A stretch of DNA of 64,000 nt from Paraoerskovia sediminicola (GTDB lineage Bacteria > Actinomycetota > Actinomycetes > Actinomycetales > Cellulomonadaceae). A program made the position numbers and the translations under genes. Below, piece after piece: positions 39,943-48,667 of this stretch; position 1 is the first letter of the stretch, and the number at the start of each line of letters is the position of its first letter. The notes beneath the pieces are model-generated. The model saw only the letters and a list, made by a program, of their open reading frames with translations, was not told the DNA's origin and made no database searches. The stretch lies in the NCBI RefSeq assembly GCF_030296575.1, contig NZ_AP027729.1, positions 3,100,001-3,164,000 on the forward strand, given 5' to 3'.

Positions 39943-42900
39943 TCACCGGAAGTTCCGGGAGGTCGTCGCGACCTGCAACGAGAGCGGCGCGAGGTGCTCG
40001 GCGACGAGGTTCGTCGCGCCGTCCGCCTTCTCGAGCCGACCCCGCACGATCATCGCCGGGGCTCGACGTGCCACCTGCCGGAACCGCTGCCACAGCCCTG
40101 GCGAGCAGATGACGTTGAGGATCCCGGTCTCGTCCTCCAGGGAGAGGAACGTCACTCCCCCGGCCGTGCCCGGCCGCTGGCGGTGGGTGACGACGCCGCC
40201 CACCGCGACGCGGCGCCCCTCCTCGTGCGTGAACGACTCGGAGACCGTGATGACCCCGGCGCGCACGAGCCCGTCCCGGACGAACTGGGTCGGGTAGGTC
40301 TCCGTGGAGACGCCCGTGGCCCAGACGTCAGCGACGGCGGACTCGATCTCGGACATGCCCGGCAGCGTCGGGGCCTCGACCCCGACGCTCACGCCGGGCA
40401 GGGTGTCGGGACCCTCCTGCGCCAGCGCTCCTGCCGCCCAGAGCGCCTCGCGGCGATCCACCCCGAGCGACGCGAGAACCCCTCCGGTGGCGAGAGCCTC
40501 GAGCTGCGCCGTGCTCAGGTCGACGCGCCGCACGAGGTCGCGCAAACCGGTGAACGGCAGGTCGGGAGCCCCGTCGGGGAGCTCCGTCCCGTCCGCCGCC
40601 CGGCGACGCGCCGCGACGATCCGCTCGGCGACGGGCTCCCCGACACCGCGCACGCTCGACAGCCCCATCCGGACGGCGAGGGTCAGGTCGGGGTGCGGTG
40701 CGCCGTCCGCCGGGGCGGGTCGGCGCGAGCCAGGGGCCGGGTCCGTCGAACCGGGGAGTCGCTCGACCCCTGCCAGCACCTCGGACGCGTTGATGTCGGG
40801 ACGCAGCACGGTGACGCCGTGGCGGCGGGCGTCGGCGACGAGGGACTGCGGGGAGTAGAAGCCCATGGGCTGCGCGGCCAGGAGGCCGGCGAGGAAGGCC
40901 GCGGGGTGGTGCACCTTGAGCCAGCAGCTCGCGTAGACGAGGTAGGCGAACGAGTAGGCGTGCGACTCGGGGAACCCGAAGTCCGCGAACGCCTTGAGCT
41001 TGTCGAAGATCTGCTCGCCGACGTCCGGGGTGATCCCGTTGTCGGCCATGCCCTGCATGAGGCGCGCACGGAGCGCCTCCATGCGCTCGACCGAGCGCTT
41101 GGAACCCATCGCCCGCCGCAGCTGGTCCGCCTCGGACGGCGTGAAGCCCGCGACGTCGATCGCCATCTGCATGAGCTGTTCCTGGAACAGCGGGACCCCC
41201 AGGGTCTTGGACAGCGACTTCTCGAGCAGCGGGTGCAGGTAGGTGACCGGCTCGCGCCCGGCGTGCCGCTCGATGTACGGGTGGACGGACCCGCCCTGGA
41301 TGGGGCCTGGCCGGATCAGGGCGACCTCGATGACGATGTCGTAGAAGCAGCGGGGTCTGAGTCGCGGCAGCGTCGACATCTGCGCCCGGGACTCGACCTG
41401 GAACACGCCGACGGTGTCCGCGGCGCAGAGCAGGTCGTACACCGCCGGGTCCTCGTCCGGGAGCCCGTGCAGGGTGAGCGCGACGCCCTCGTGCTCGGCG
41501 GCCGAGGTGAACGCGAGCCGGATCGCGGTGAGCATCCCGAGGCCGAGCAGGTCGAACTTCACGAGCCCTGCGTCCGCGCAGTCCTCCTTGTCCCACTGCA
41601 GCACCGTGCGCCCCTCCATGCGGGCCCACTCGACCGGGCAGACCTCGATCACCGGGCGGTCGCACATGACCATGCCGCCCGAGTGGATGCCGAGGTGGCG
41701 AGGCAGTCGCAGGAACCGCTCGGCGAGGTCGAGGACCTCGGTGGGGATCTCGCCGTCCTCGGCGGCGGACGGCGGACGGCGGGTCGGGACGACGTCGTGG
41801 CCGTCCGCCGTGGGGACGGGGACAGCCAGGTCGTGACCTCTGTGCGGGCGCGACTGTCGCGCGATCGTCCTGTCGGCGCCGGCCAGAGGATCCTCGATCG
41901 CGGGCGACGGACCCCAGAGCGCGGCGACGCGCGCGTCCTTGACCGCGGTCTTCGAGGGGATGGTGCCGGTCGCAGGACTCGCGCCCTGCGCAGGGGTCGC
42001 ACCCTTGGCCCGGATACCGGCAGCCTTCGCCGCCCGGTCCGCGGCCGGGCTCGTCGGGTCGGGCCCGCGCAGCGACCCCCAGCGCTCGATCGACTTCGAC
42101 CAGGCGTCCTGCTGACCGACGTCGTGACCGAGGGCGCGGGCGGCGTCGCGGACCGCGGAGCGGGGCCGGTAGGAGATCACGTTGGCGACCTGGGCGGCGT
42201 GCGTGCGGCCGAACCGCTCGTAGACGTGCTGGATCACCTCCTCGCGCCGTCCCGACTCGATGTCGACGTCGATGTCGGGCGGCCCGTCGCGCTCCGGGGC
42301 GAGGAACCGCTCGAACAGCAGCCCGTGCGCGACGGCGTCCACCGCGGTGATGCCCAGCGCGTAGCAGACGGCCGAGTTCGCGGCGGACCCGCGGCCCTGG
42401 GCCAGGATCCCGTTCACGCGACAGAACTCGACGAGGTCGTAGACGATCAGGAAGTAGCCGGGGAAGTTCAGCGTCGTGATGACCTCCAGCTCGTGCTCGA
42501 TCTGCGCCCACGCCCCCGGCGTCTGTCCGGTTCCGGGAGCGATCGTTCCGGGATCAGGTGCCGGCCCGTAGCGCTCGGTCGCTCCGCGGTACGTGAGCTC
42601 GCGCAGCCACGAGGCCTCGTCGTGCCCTGGAGGCACCGGGTAGGGCGGGAGGTCAGGCGCGACGAGGGCCAGGTCGAACGTGCACTCGTCGCCGAGCGCG
42701 GCTGCGGTCGCGACGGCCTGGGGGTGCCGGCGGTGCCGGTCGAGCATCTCGGACGCCGAGCGCAGGTGCGCGGTGGGTGCTCCGGGCAGCCAGCCGTCCA
42801 TGGCGTCGAGCGACGAGCGCGCCCGGACGGCGGAGAGCGCCCCGGCGAGATCCGCGTCGCGCGGCCGCGCGTAGTGCACGTTCCCGGTCGCGACGAGGGG

Positions 42901-43647
42901 AAGCCTCGCCTGCTGGGCGAGCTCGGCGAGCGCGTCGCAGAGGTCGGCGTCGCGCGGGTCCCCGGCGTCGGTGATCTCGACGGCCACGTTGTCGCGGCCG
43001 AACGCGTCGACGAGACGGTCCAGCTCGTACCGGGCGGCGTCGAGGTCGTAGGACGGCGTGCTCCCTGCGCCGCTGCGGCCGCGCCCTCTCGCTGCACCGC
43101 CACCCGCCGCACCGGTCAGCGCCTGGCGGACCGCCCCCTTGCGGCAGCCGGTCAGGACCAGCCACTGGCCGTCGGCCTGCTCCCCCAGCGTCTCGAGCCG
43201 GTAGGCCGCTGCGCCCTTGCGGCCGGTCTCCAGGTGGGCGGTACCGATCGCGCTCGCGAGGTTGCGGTAGCCCTGCGGCCCCCGCGCGAGGACGAGCAGG
43301 TGGGTCGCGCGCGGGTCGGGCACCCCCGTGGGCGGGTCGAGCACGGGCGCGCCCGAGGCGTGCACGGCGTGCCCGCGCCCGCCGGACCTCGACCCGAGGG
43401 CCCCGGACGGCGGGGCCCCCGGCACGAAGGGCAGGTGCAGCTCGGCGCCGAACACGGTGGGCAGCCCGACCTTCCGGGCGGCCTCGGCGAACCGGACCAC
43501 GCCGTAGAGGCCGTCGTGGTCCGTGACCGCGAGCGCCGAGAGCTCGAGGCGGGCGGCCTCGGCGGCGAGCTCCTCGGGGTGGGAGGCGCCGTCGAGGAAG
43601 CTGAAGGCGGTGTGGGCGTGGAGCTCTGCGTAGCGGGGGTCAGTCAT
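39943..43647 (-). CDS. dnaE2: error-prone DNA polymerase DnaE2
   Basis: Polymerase subunit of the SOS mutasome, used for translesion synthesis and induced mutagenesis. 1234 aa. N-terminal PHP domain (AELHAHTAFSFLDGASHPEE, TDHDGLYGVV). The Pol III alpha palm has catalytic Asp residues in GPPDIDVDIESGRREEVIQ, and the GSAANSAVCYALGIT and RPGPIQGGSVHPYIERHAGR segments are also family-typical. A C-terminal OB fold (GGVVTHRQRPGTAGGVTFLS) and end VAEHLAPLSLQV follow. An extra linker of about 100 residues after RSIERWGS-like positions is Ala/Pro-rich. The ATG overlaps the imuB stop by 8 bases, so it is translationally coupled. Confidence 0.95.
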   Translation of the reverse strand: MTDPRYAELHAHTAFSFLDGASHPEELAAEAARLELSALAVTDHDGLYGVVRFAEAARKVGLPTVFGAELHLPFVPGAPPSGALGSRSGGRGHAVHASGAPVLDPPTGVPDPRATHLLVLARGPQGYRNLASAIGTAHLETGRKGAAAYRLETLGEQADGQWLVLTGCRKGAVRQALTGAAGGGAARGRGRSGAGSTPSYDLDAARYELDRLVDAFGRDNVAVEITDAGDPRDADLCDALAELAQQARLPLVATGNVHYARPRDADLAGALSAVRARSSLDAMDGWLPGAPTAHLRSASEMLDRHRRHPQAVATAAALGDECTFDLALVAPDLPPYPVPPGHDEASWLRELTYRGATERYGPAPDPGTIAPGTGQTPGAWAQIEHELEVITTLNFPGYFLIVYDLVEFCRVNGILAQGRGSAANSAVCYALGITAVDAVAHGLLFERFLAPERDGPPDIDVDIESGRREEVIQHVYERFGRTHAAQVANVISYRPRSAVRDAARALGHDVGQQDAWSKSIERWGSLRGPDPTSPAADRAAKAAGIRAKGATPAQGASPATGTIPSKTAVKDARVAALWGPSPAIEDPLAGADRTIARQSRPHRGHDLAVPVPTADGHDVVPTRRPPSAAEDGEIPTEVLDLAERFLRLPRHLGIHSGGMVMCDRPVIEVCPVEWARMEGRTVLQWDKEDCADAGLVKFDLLGLGMLTAIRLAFTSAAEHEGVALTLHGLPDEDPAVYDLLCAADTVGVFQVESRAQMSTLPRLRPRCFYDIVIEVALIRPGPIQGGSVHPYIERHAGREPVTYLHPLLEKSLSKTLGVPLFQEQLMQMAIDVAGFTPSEADQLRRAMGSKRSVERMEALRARLMQGMADNGITPDVGEQIFDKLKAFADFGFPESHAYSFAYLVYASCWLKVHHPAAFLAGLLAAQPMGFYSPQSLVADARRHGVTVLRPDINASEVLAGVERLPGSTDPAPGSRRPAPADGAPHPDLTLAVRMGLSSVRGVGEPVAERIVAARRRAADGTELPDGAPDLPFTGLRDLVRRVDLSTAQLEALATGGVLASLGVDRREALWAAGALAQEGPDTLPGVSVGVEAPTLPGMSEIESAVADVWATGVSTETYPTQFVRDGLVRAGVITVSESFTHEEGRRVAVGGVVTHRQRPGTAGGVTFLSLEDETGILNVICSPGLWQRFRQVARRAPAMIVRGRLEKADGATNLVAEHLAPLSLQVATTSRNFR

Positions 43648-45463
43648 AGATGGCCTCCACGACCCAGGCGCCCTGGCTGCCGGCGAGGAGCAGGCCGGAG
43701 CCGTCGTCGAGCACGACCTGGAGGTAGACGCGTCGTCGGGGTGCGGGTGTCCACCAGCGTTCTGCGACGGGCCAGGGGCCGGCCCAGCCGTGGACGGTGC
43801 GGGGGGTGCCGTCGGGGCCGGGGACGACCTGTGCGGGGGGTGCGTTCATGGTCAGCCGGGTGTCGACGACGACGGGGCGGTCGTCGGCGGTGAGCACCCT
43901 GACGTCGGCGGGTGGGGTGAGGACCGTGGCGGGTGCGGGGCTCGGGAGTGCGCCGGGCCAGGGCAGGTCGGGGTCTCGCGGGGGCGGGGCGTGCTCGCCG
44001 AACGGGACGAGGTGCACGCGGTCTCGGGCGTCGCGGCCGCCCTGGAGGCTGACGGTGAGCACGGCGTCCCCGCCGAGCAGGCCTTGGACGCGACCGAGGG
44101 CGCGCCGGGCGCGCAGGTCCTCGCCGCTGGAGGCTCCCCAGAGTCGGGGCTGCTGTGCGCCGGCGACGACGACCTCCTCGGCGTCGATCGAGAGGTGGAC
44201 GATGCGTCCGATGCCGCTGTCGTCGTCGGGGGCGGGGTCGTGCGCGTCGTGGGTGCGGTAGCCGTCGGGGGTGCCGTATCCGTCGGGACTGCCGTTGGTG
44301 TCGCGACTCCCTTCGTGGCCTCCTCCGCGGCGCGTCCGCGCCCGGCTGCGTGCGACGCGACCCTGCTCGACGGCCGAGGCCGTCATCCATCCTTCGAGCT
44401 GCCACCGGACCCGTTCGGTGATGCGTGCGGCGGTGAGTCCGCCCATCGCGTCGTCGCCGCACCGCCAGACCCGTTCTAGGTCGTCACCGGCCTCGGTGCG
44501 TGCGCCGATGCGCAGTCGTCCGGCGGCGAGGGAGCGCCGGACGAGCTGGTCGTGGAGGTCCTCGGCGAGCCTGCGTGCGGCGAACGCCGCGATGTCGACG
44601 CGCTCAGCGGGCGGGTCGAGCTCTGCGGCGACGCCGACGTCCGGTTCGGTGCGTCGCTGCGCGGGCGGGCGCAGATCGGCGCCGGAGGCCAGCCGGTGGG
44701 CCCACACGCCGAGGTCGCCGAAGCGGGAGTGGACGTCCGCGGCGGGCAGCGCCAGGAGCGCGCCGAGGTCACGGATGCCGAGGCGACCGAGCAGGTCGGC
44801 GAGGTCGATGACGGCTCGGACCTCGACGCTTCCGCCGGCGGCGGCGTGCACGAGGTCGACGACAGGTCGGGGTGCGAGGTAGGCGGCGGAGGTTCCGGGT
44901 GGCACCACGCGCTCTCCTCGGGCGGCGAGCACCGCGGCCAGGACGCCGTCGGCGATCCCGACCTGGGACTCGTACCCGGTGCGCTCGACGACCCGGGTGA
45001 CCAGCGCCTCCGCGAGCGCCTCCTCCGATCCGTGGTAGCGGCTGGCGCCGTCTGCTGGCAGGAACAGGAGCCCGGGGCGAGCGATCTCGAGGCCGGCGAC
45101 CACGGTCTCTGCGGCAGCGACGACGGGTTCGAACTCCCGGGCGTCGCGTGCCTCGTCGGGGGCGAGGATCTCGATCCCGGGGCACAGCTCCTGGGCTCGG
45201 CGTCGCCGCATGCCTCGGCGCACCCCGGCGGCGCGGGCCGTCGCGGAGGCGGCGACCACCTGCGCTCCCCCGGCCCCACCGAGGATCGCGGCGGGCACGC
45301 TCGCCGGGATCCCGCCGACCGTCATCCCGGCGAGCACGGGCCAGTCCGGGACCCACAGGACTGCGGTACGGGTGGCGGCGGGTGCGGCTGTGCCGGTTCC
45401 GGTGCCGGTGCCGGTGCCGGTGGCGTCCTGCGCGGCGGTCTCGGCCGTTCGGGCGGGGCTCAT
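43640..45463 (-). CDS. imuB: ImuB, Y-family polymerase-like mutasome factor
   Basis: 607 aa. Y-family fold, but the usual catalytic acidic residues are missing: the N-terminal motif reads AVLWVPDWPVLAGM instead of the D-x-D type. It therefore acts as a scaffold that links DnaE2 to the beta clamp, as known for mycobacterial ImuB. The palm region includes RRGMRRRRAQELCPGIEILA and SQVGIADGVLAAVLAA; the little-finger region and the C-terminal ImuB-specific part (LRARRALGRVQGLLGGDAVL, RRRVYLQVVLDDGSGLLLA) follow. The N-terminal Gly-Thr repeat comes from a 6-bp tandem repeat. The ATG overlaps the imuA stop (ATGA). Confidence 0.92.
   Translation of the reverse strand: MSPARTAETAAQDATGTGTGTGTGTAAPAATRTAVLWVPDWPVLAGMTVGGIPASVPAAILGGAGGAQVVAASATARAAGVRRGMRRRRAQELCPGIEILAPDEARDAREFEPVVAAAETVVAGLEIARPGLLFLPADGASRYHGSEEALAEALVTRVVERTGYESQVGIADGVLAAVLAARGERVVPPGTSAAYLAPRPVVDLVHAAAGGSVEVRAVIDLADLLGRLGIRDLGALLALPAADVHSRFGDLGVWAHRLASGADLRPPAQRRTEPDVGVAAELDPPAERVDIAAFAARRLAEDLHDQLVRRSLAAGRLRIGARTEAGDDLERVWRCGDDAMGGLTAARITERVRWQLEGWMTASAVEQGRVARSRARTRRGGGHEGSRDTNGSPDGYGTPDGYRTHDAHDPAPDDDSGIGRIVHLSIDAEEVVVAGAQQPRLWGASSGEDLRARRALGRVQGLLGGDAVLTVSLQGGRDARDRVHLVPFGEHAPPPRDPDLPWPGALPSPAPATVLTPPADVRVLTADDRPVVVDTRLTMNAPPAQVVPGPDGTPRTVHGWAGPWPVAERWWTPAPRRRVYLQVVLDDGSGLLLAGSQGAWVVEAIYD
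45391..45422. repeat. ccggtg hexamer repeat at imuB N-terminus
   Basis: Four to five ccggtg/ccggtt units encode a Gly-Thr tract after residue 15 of ImuB. The unit is a multiple of three. Confidence 0.7.
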
Positions 45464-46446
45464 CCGACGAGCCTCAGGTCCGGTCCGGGCACGTCGTGGA
45501 CAGCGCCGGGCGCACCTGCCACCGCACCGGGCGCACCTGCCACCGCACCGGGTGCACGGCTGTCGGCGAGGGGTCGCAGCGGCAGGTCGATCTCGAACCG
45601 CTCGGCGCGGGCGGCACCGGCGCGGCCGGTGCGTTCGACCGGCAGCGTGCGGCTGCGCAGCCAGCCGGCCCCGTGGTCGAGGGTGTTCCAGCGCCCGGTC
45701 CCGGCCACGAGGGCGACGTGCGCCCCGGGCCACGGGCCGGCGGGCACGAGCAGGCTCCCTCGTTCACGTGCTCGCGCGGTCAGGCGTCGGCGGTCCGCGT
45801 CGGTCATCGCCGCCTGGGGCCCGAGCACCACGACGTCGACCCCGTCGACGAGGGCGGCCGCAGCGGCCGCGGCGTCAGCGCCCGGGGCGGGGACGAGAGC
45901 TGTGCGTTCGAGCACGATCCCGGCGTCTGCGGCAGCGACCATCCCGACCCGGTCGTGGCCCAGCAGCGCGGTCCAGGCCCCGGCCCGTGAGGCCTCGGCG
46001 ACGAGGGACAGCAGGAGCGAGGTGGAGCCCTGGACGGCGACGACGGTGCCGCGCTGAAGCGACCCGTGCGGCAGGAGGCACGCCAGGTCGGGGTGGACGG
46101 GCCAGTAGCGCTCCGAGGTCGGGGACACCTCGGACTGGCGCACCTCGACCGCCCGGCGGAGCGCAGGCGCGCGCCGCAGCCGGTCCAGGGTCGTGACCGG
46201 CGCAGGGGCCTCGCGGCGGACCCCGGCACGCTGCTCCGCCGAGCGCAGCACCGCTCGGGCGAGCGCTGCCTTGTCCGGTGCCGCCGCGCCTCCGACCGCC
46301 GCGCCTCCGACGGCTGCACCGCCCATCTCCCTGCCATCCATCGCGACGTCCCGTACGTCCGTGTCCGTAGTGGCGGTGGCGGTGTCCGGAGCGGCGGTGG
46401 CCGGGCGCGAGATGTCGATGATCCCGCTGCCACCCGTCGCGTTCAT
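45460..46446 (-). CDS. imuA: ImuA, RecA-like mutasome factor
   Basis: 328 aa. RecA/SulA-like domain (YWPVHPDLACLLPHGSLQRG and VVAVQGSTSLLLSLVAEASR in place of a full Walker A, then DVVVLGPQAAMTDADRRRL). The C-terminus carries three Pro-Gly-Ala-Val repeats. Actinobacterial ImuA (ImuA') interacts with ImuB and DnaE2. ATG 46446 has a GGGAGGGC ribosome site. First gene of imuA-imuB-dnaE2, behind a perfect LexA box, so SOS induction is expected. Confidence 0.9.
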   Translation of the reverse strand: MNATGGSGIIDISRPATAAPDTATATTDTDVRDVAMDGREMGGAAVGGAAVGGAAAPDKAALARAVLRSAEQRAGVRREAPAPVTTLDRLRRAPALRRAVEVRQSEVSPTSERYWPVHPDLACLLPHGSLQRGTVVAVQGSTSLLLSLVAEASRAGAWTALLGHDRVGMVAAADAGIVLERTALVPAPGADAAAAAAALVDGVDVVVLGPQAAMTDADRRRLTARARERGSLLVPAGPWPGAHVALVAGTGRWNTLDHGAGWLRSRTLPVERTGRAGAARAERFEIDLPLRPLADSRAPGAVAGAPGAVAGAPGAVHDVPGPDLRLVG

Positions 46447-46520
46447 CACGTGCCCTCCCAGCGATCGTGCTGCCGGTGGTGACCGGTGACGGAATGCGTA
46501 CGCCTCCGACTGCAGCATGT

Positions 46521-46536
46521 TCGAACACCTGTTCGA
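46521..46536 (-). promoter_or_regulatory. LexA/SOS box of the mutasome operon
   Basis: TCGAACACCTGTTCGA, a perfect fit to the actinobacterial consensus TCGAAC-N4-GTTCGA. It lies just downstream of the -10, over the likely transcript start. Confidence 0.92.
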
Positions 46537-46543
46537 ACACCTC

Positions 46544-46576
46544 ATTAGTACACGCCCCCGCCGACACCCGTGTCAA
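46544..46576 (-). promoter_or_regulatory. imuA promoter
   Basis: Minus strand: consensus -35 TTGACA (46571-46576) and TACTAAT (46544-46550) as -10 region; the spacer is long (20 bp, or 18 if read as TGTACT). The LexA box begins 8 bases downstream. Confidence 0.6.
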
Positions 46577-46675
46577 CCGGCCTTCACCTCCCTGCGACCG
46601 CGCCCTGGAGCACACGAGCACCGCCGCCGCGGCGACCGAATGCGTGTGTCGGACGCTCTCGGCACCATGGGACGC

Positions 46676-47257
46676 ATGGATATCGACGACCGCCCCGTGC
46701 CCCCGGATCCCTACACGCAGCTCCCGCCCACCCCGTCGTTCACCCTCACCAGCACCGATGTCACCGACGGCGAGGAGATCGGCGACACGTTCGCCGCCGA
46801 CGGCGACGGCCTGTCCCCCGCGCTCGGCTGGTCCGGGTTCCCGGACGGCACCCGGTCGTTCGTCGTGAGCTGCTTCGACCCGGACGCACCGACGCCCGCC
46901 GGGTACTGGCACTGGACCGTGGTCGACGTCCCCGTCGGGACGACGTCCCTGCCCACCGGGGCGGGCGACCCGGACGGCGAAGAGTTGCCCGACGGCGCGT
47001 TCCACGTGCGCAACGACGCCGGCGGCCTCGGCTACACCGGCATGGCGCCCCCTCCCGGCGACCGCCCGCACCGGTACGTCTTCGCGGTGCACGCCCTCGA
47101 CGTGGACACGCTCGACCTCGACCCCGAGGCGACACCCACGGCCGTCGCCTTCAACGCCCTCTTCCACACGATCGGCCGCGCCACGCTCACCGGCACCTAC
47201 GTCCTCCCGGCCGAGCCGGAGGGCGCCACGGAGACCGCGACGACGGGTGACGCATGA
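46676..47257 (+). CDS. YbhB/YbcL-type PEBP-family protein
   Basis: 193 aa. Phosphatidylethanolamine-binding-protein fold, cytosolic. Conserved SFVVSCFDPDAPTPAGYWHW motif (ligand pocket Asp and His) and GDRPHRYVFAVHALD. The bacterial role is not established; eukaryotic relatives bind Raf kinase or lipids. ATG 46676 is preferred, with ATG 46667 as alternative. Its stop overlaps the next ATG (ATGA). Confidence 0.87.
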   Translation: MDIDDRPVPPDPYTQLPPTPSFTLTSTDVTDGEEIGDTFAADGDGLSPALGWSGFPDGTRSFVVSCFDPDAPTPAGYWHWTVVDVPVGTTSLPTGAGDPDGEELPDGAFHVRNDAGGLGYTGMAPPPGDRPHRYVFAVHALDVDTLDLDPEATPTAVAFNALFHTIGRATLTGTYVLPAEPEGATETATTGDA

Positions 47258-47907
47258 CGGCGAGCGGGCGGGCGTCGTCCGACACCGCCACGGGTGACCG
47301 GACCGGCGATCAGGCCGGCGGCACGACCGACGGGCTGCCGACCCTCGGCGCCCTGGACTGGCTGCCGGCCCTCGACCGGCCCGACCTTCTCGCCGCACCG
47401 GTGCACGCCGCCCTGCGGCGGTGGGCGGACGACGACCCGCGGGTCGCCGCTCAGGTCGCGGTCGCGGAGATCGACCCCGAGCACGCCGACACCGAGACCC
47501 TCAACCGGGTGCACGCGCTGCCGCCCGAGGTGTCGGCGAACTGCGTCGTCGTGGCCGGGCGCCGCGGTGGTGACGAACGGGTCGCGGCGGTCGTCGTGCG
47601 CGCCACGACGCGAGCGGACGTGAACACCCGTGTCCGGCATCTGCTCGATGCCCGCAAGGCGTCGTTCCTGCCGCAGGACAGAGCCGTCGAGGAGTCGGGC
47701 ATGGAGTACGGCGGCATCACGCCGCTCGGGGTCCCGCCGGTGTGGCGGGTGCTGGTCGACGCGCGGGTCGCCGAGCCGGGGACGCTCGCGCTGATCGGGA
47801 GCGGCGTTCGACGGTCGAAGGTCCTGCTGCCGGGCGACCTGCTCGCGGCCGCGCCCGGTGCCGAGGTGATCGAGGACCTCGCGGTGAAGGTCCCGGTCGA
47901 CCGGTGA
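47254..47907 (+). CDS. YbaK/EbsC-type aminoacyl-tRNA deacylase-like protein
   Basis: 217 aa. The C-terminal about 160 residues show the YbaK/ProX editing fold: SANCVVVAGRRGGDERVAAV, then VRHLLDARKASFLPQD, the GMEYGGITPLGVPPVWRVLV segment and SGVRRSKVLLPGDLLAA. Family members hydrolyse mischarged Cys- or Ala-tRNAPro. The first 35 residues are Gly/Thr-rich. Start overlaps the PEBP gene (4 bases). Convergent with the GrpB gene; the 106-base gap holds GC-rich hairpins but no gene. Confidence 0.85.
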   Translation: MTASGRASSDTATGDRTGDQAGGTTDGLPTLGALDWLPALDRPDLLAAPVHAALRRWADDDPRVAAQVAVAEIDPEHADTETLNRVHALPPEVSANCVVVAGRRGGDERVAAVVVRATTRADVNTRVRHLLDARKASFLPQDRAVEESGMEYGGITPLGVPPVWRVLVDARVAEPGTLALIGSGVRRSKVLLPGDLLAAAPGAEVIEDLAVKVPVDR

Positions 47908-48013
47908 CGCCCCGCTGAGCCCTCGGGCGGGCCGTCGGTCTCGACCGGTCCGCTCCGGTCCGGCGACCCGGTGTGGACCGCCGGTCCAGACGACCGGACA
48001 CAGACGAACGAGC

Positions 48014-48619
48014 TCAGACCGCCCCGCCCGGGCCGCCGGTCTCGCGACCCTCGGACCGCTCCCGTGCGCGCTGCTTGATCGCCTCGATCACTGCGGTCTT
48101 GGCGTCGGCGTAGGCGTTCATGTCCGGCCAGTCCCGCTGCGCCAGGCCCCGCTTGGTCGCCTCGTAGAGCTCGCGGTCGGTCGCGTCGACCCGGAGGTGG
48201 TCGCGCAGGAGGAGGTAGTCCGCCGCGGCCGGGTCGTCGGCCTCCAGGACGTGGACGTGGACGTCGCGTGCCGCGGTCCGCACCATCCGGTGGCCGGGCT
48301 CACGGACGCGAAGGACGTACCCGGCACCGATCAGCGGGTCGAGGTAGTCCTCCTCGGCCGTGATGTCGGGCACGGTCACCACGATGTCGATGATGGGTTT
48401 GGCGGCCAGCCCGGGGACCGAGGTGGACCCGATGTGCTCGACCGCGAGCGCACCGTCGCCGACGGCCCCGCGGATGCGGCTCGCGTGGTCCTCGTAGCGG
48501 CCGGCCCATGCCGGGTCGTGGTCGACGAGGTAGATGTCCCGCTTCTCGACACCGCCGACGAGCTCGGTCCGCGTGACGTCGGTCCTGCGGCGTGGGCGAC
48601 GGTCGTCAGGGGCTGGCAC
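48014..48619 (-). CDS. GrpB/UPF0157-family protein
   Basis: 201 aa, nucleotidyltransferase-like fold, function unknown. The motif VEHIGSTSVPGLAAKPIIDI is the family signature, with DYLLLRDHLRVDATDRELYE and the C-terminal YADAKTAVIEAIKQRA. GTG 48619 is supported by a TAAGAT -10 hexamer 7 nt upstream; a GTG 15 codons in gives a more usual N-terminus and stays possible. Confidence 0.87.
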   Translation of the reverse strand: MPAPDDRRPRRRTDVTRTELVGGVEKRDIYLVDHDPAWAGRYEDHASRIRGAVGDGALAVEHIGSTSVPGLAAKPIIDIVVTVPDITAEEDYLDPLIGAGYVLRVREPGHRMVRTAARDVHVHVLEADDPAAADYLLLRDHLRVDATDRELYEATKRGLAQRDWPDMNAYADAKTAVIEAIKQRARERSEGRETGGPGGAV

Positions 48620-48640
48620 GGCGCCGATCTTATCGGCGCC
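48620..48640. promoter_or_regulatory. palindrome over the GrpB-family promoter
   Basis: Perfect arms GGCGCCGAT / ATCGGCGCC with a 3-base spacer. The -10 TAAGAT (48627-48632, minus strand) lies in its centre and the GTG follows directly. A bound dimer would block the promoter. Confidence 0.5.
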
Positions 48641-48667
48641 GGGGGCCGCGACCGGTGGCGGGCAGTG

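Noticed and set aside
39793..43893. A 1366-codon open frame opposite dnaE2
   Set aside because: Antisense shadow of a GC-rich gene; the dnaE2 frame holds all polymerase and PHP motifs.
43640..45463. ImuB as an active Y-family DNA polymerase
   Set aside because: The acidic catalytic residues of the palm are not present at the N-terminal motif; known ImuB proteins are non-catalytic.
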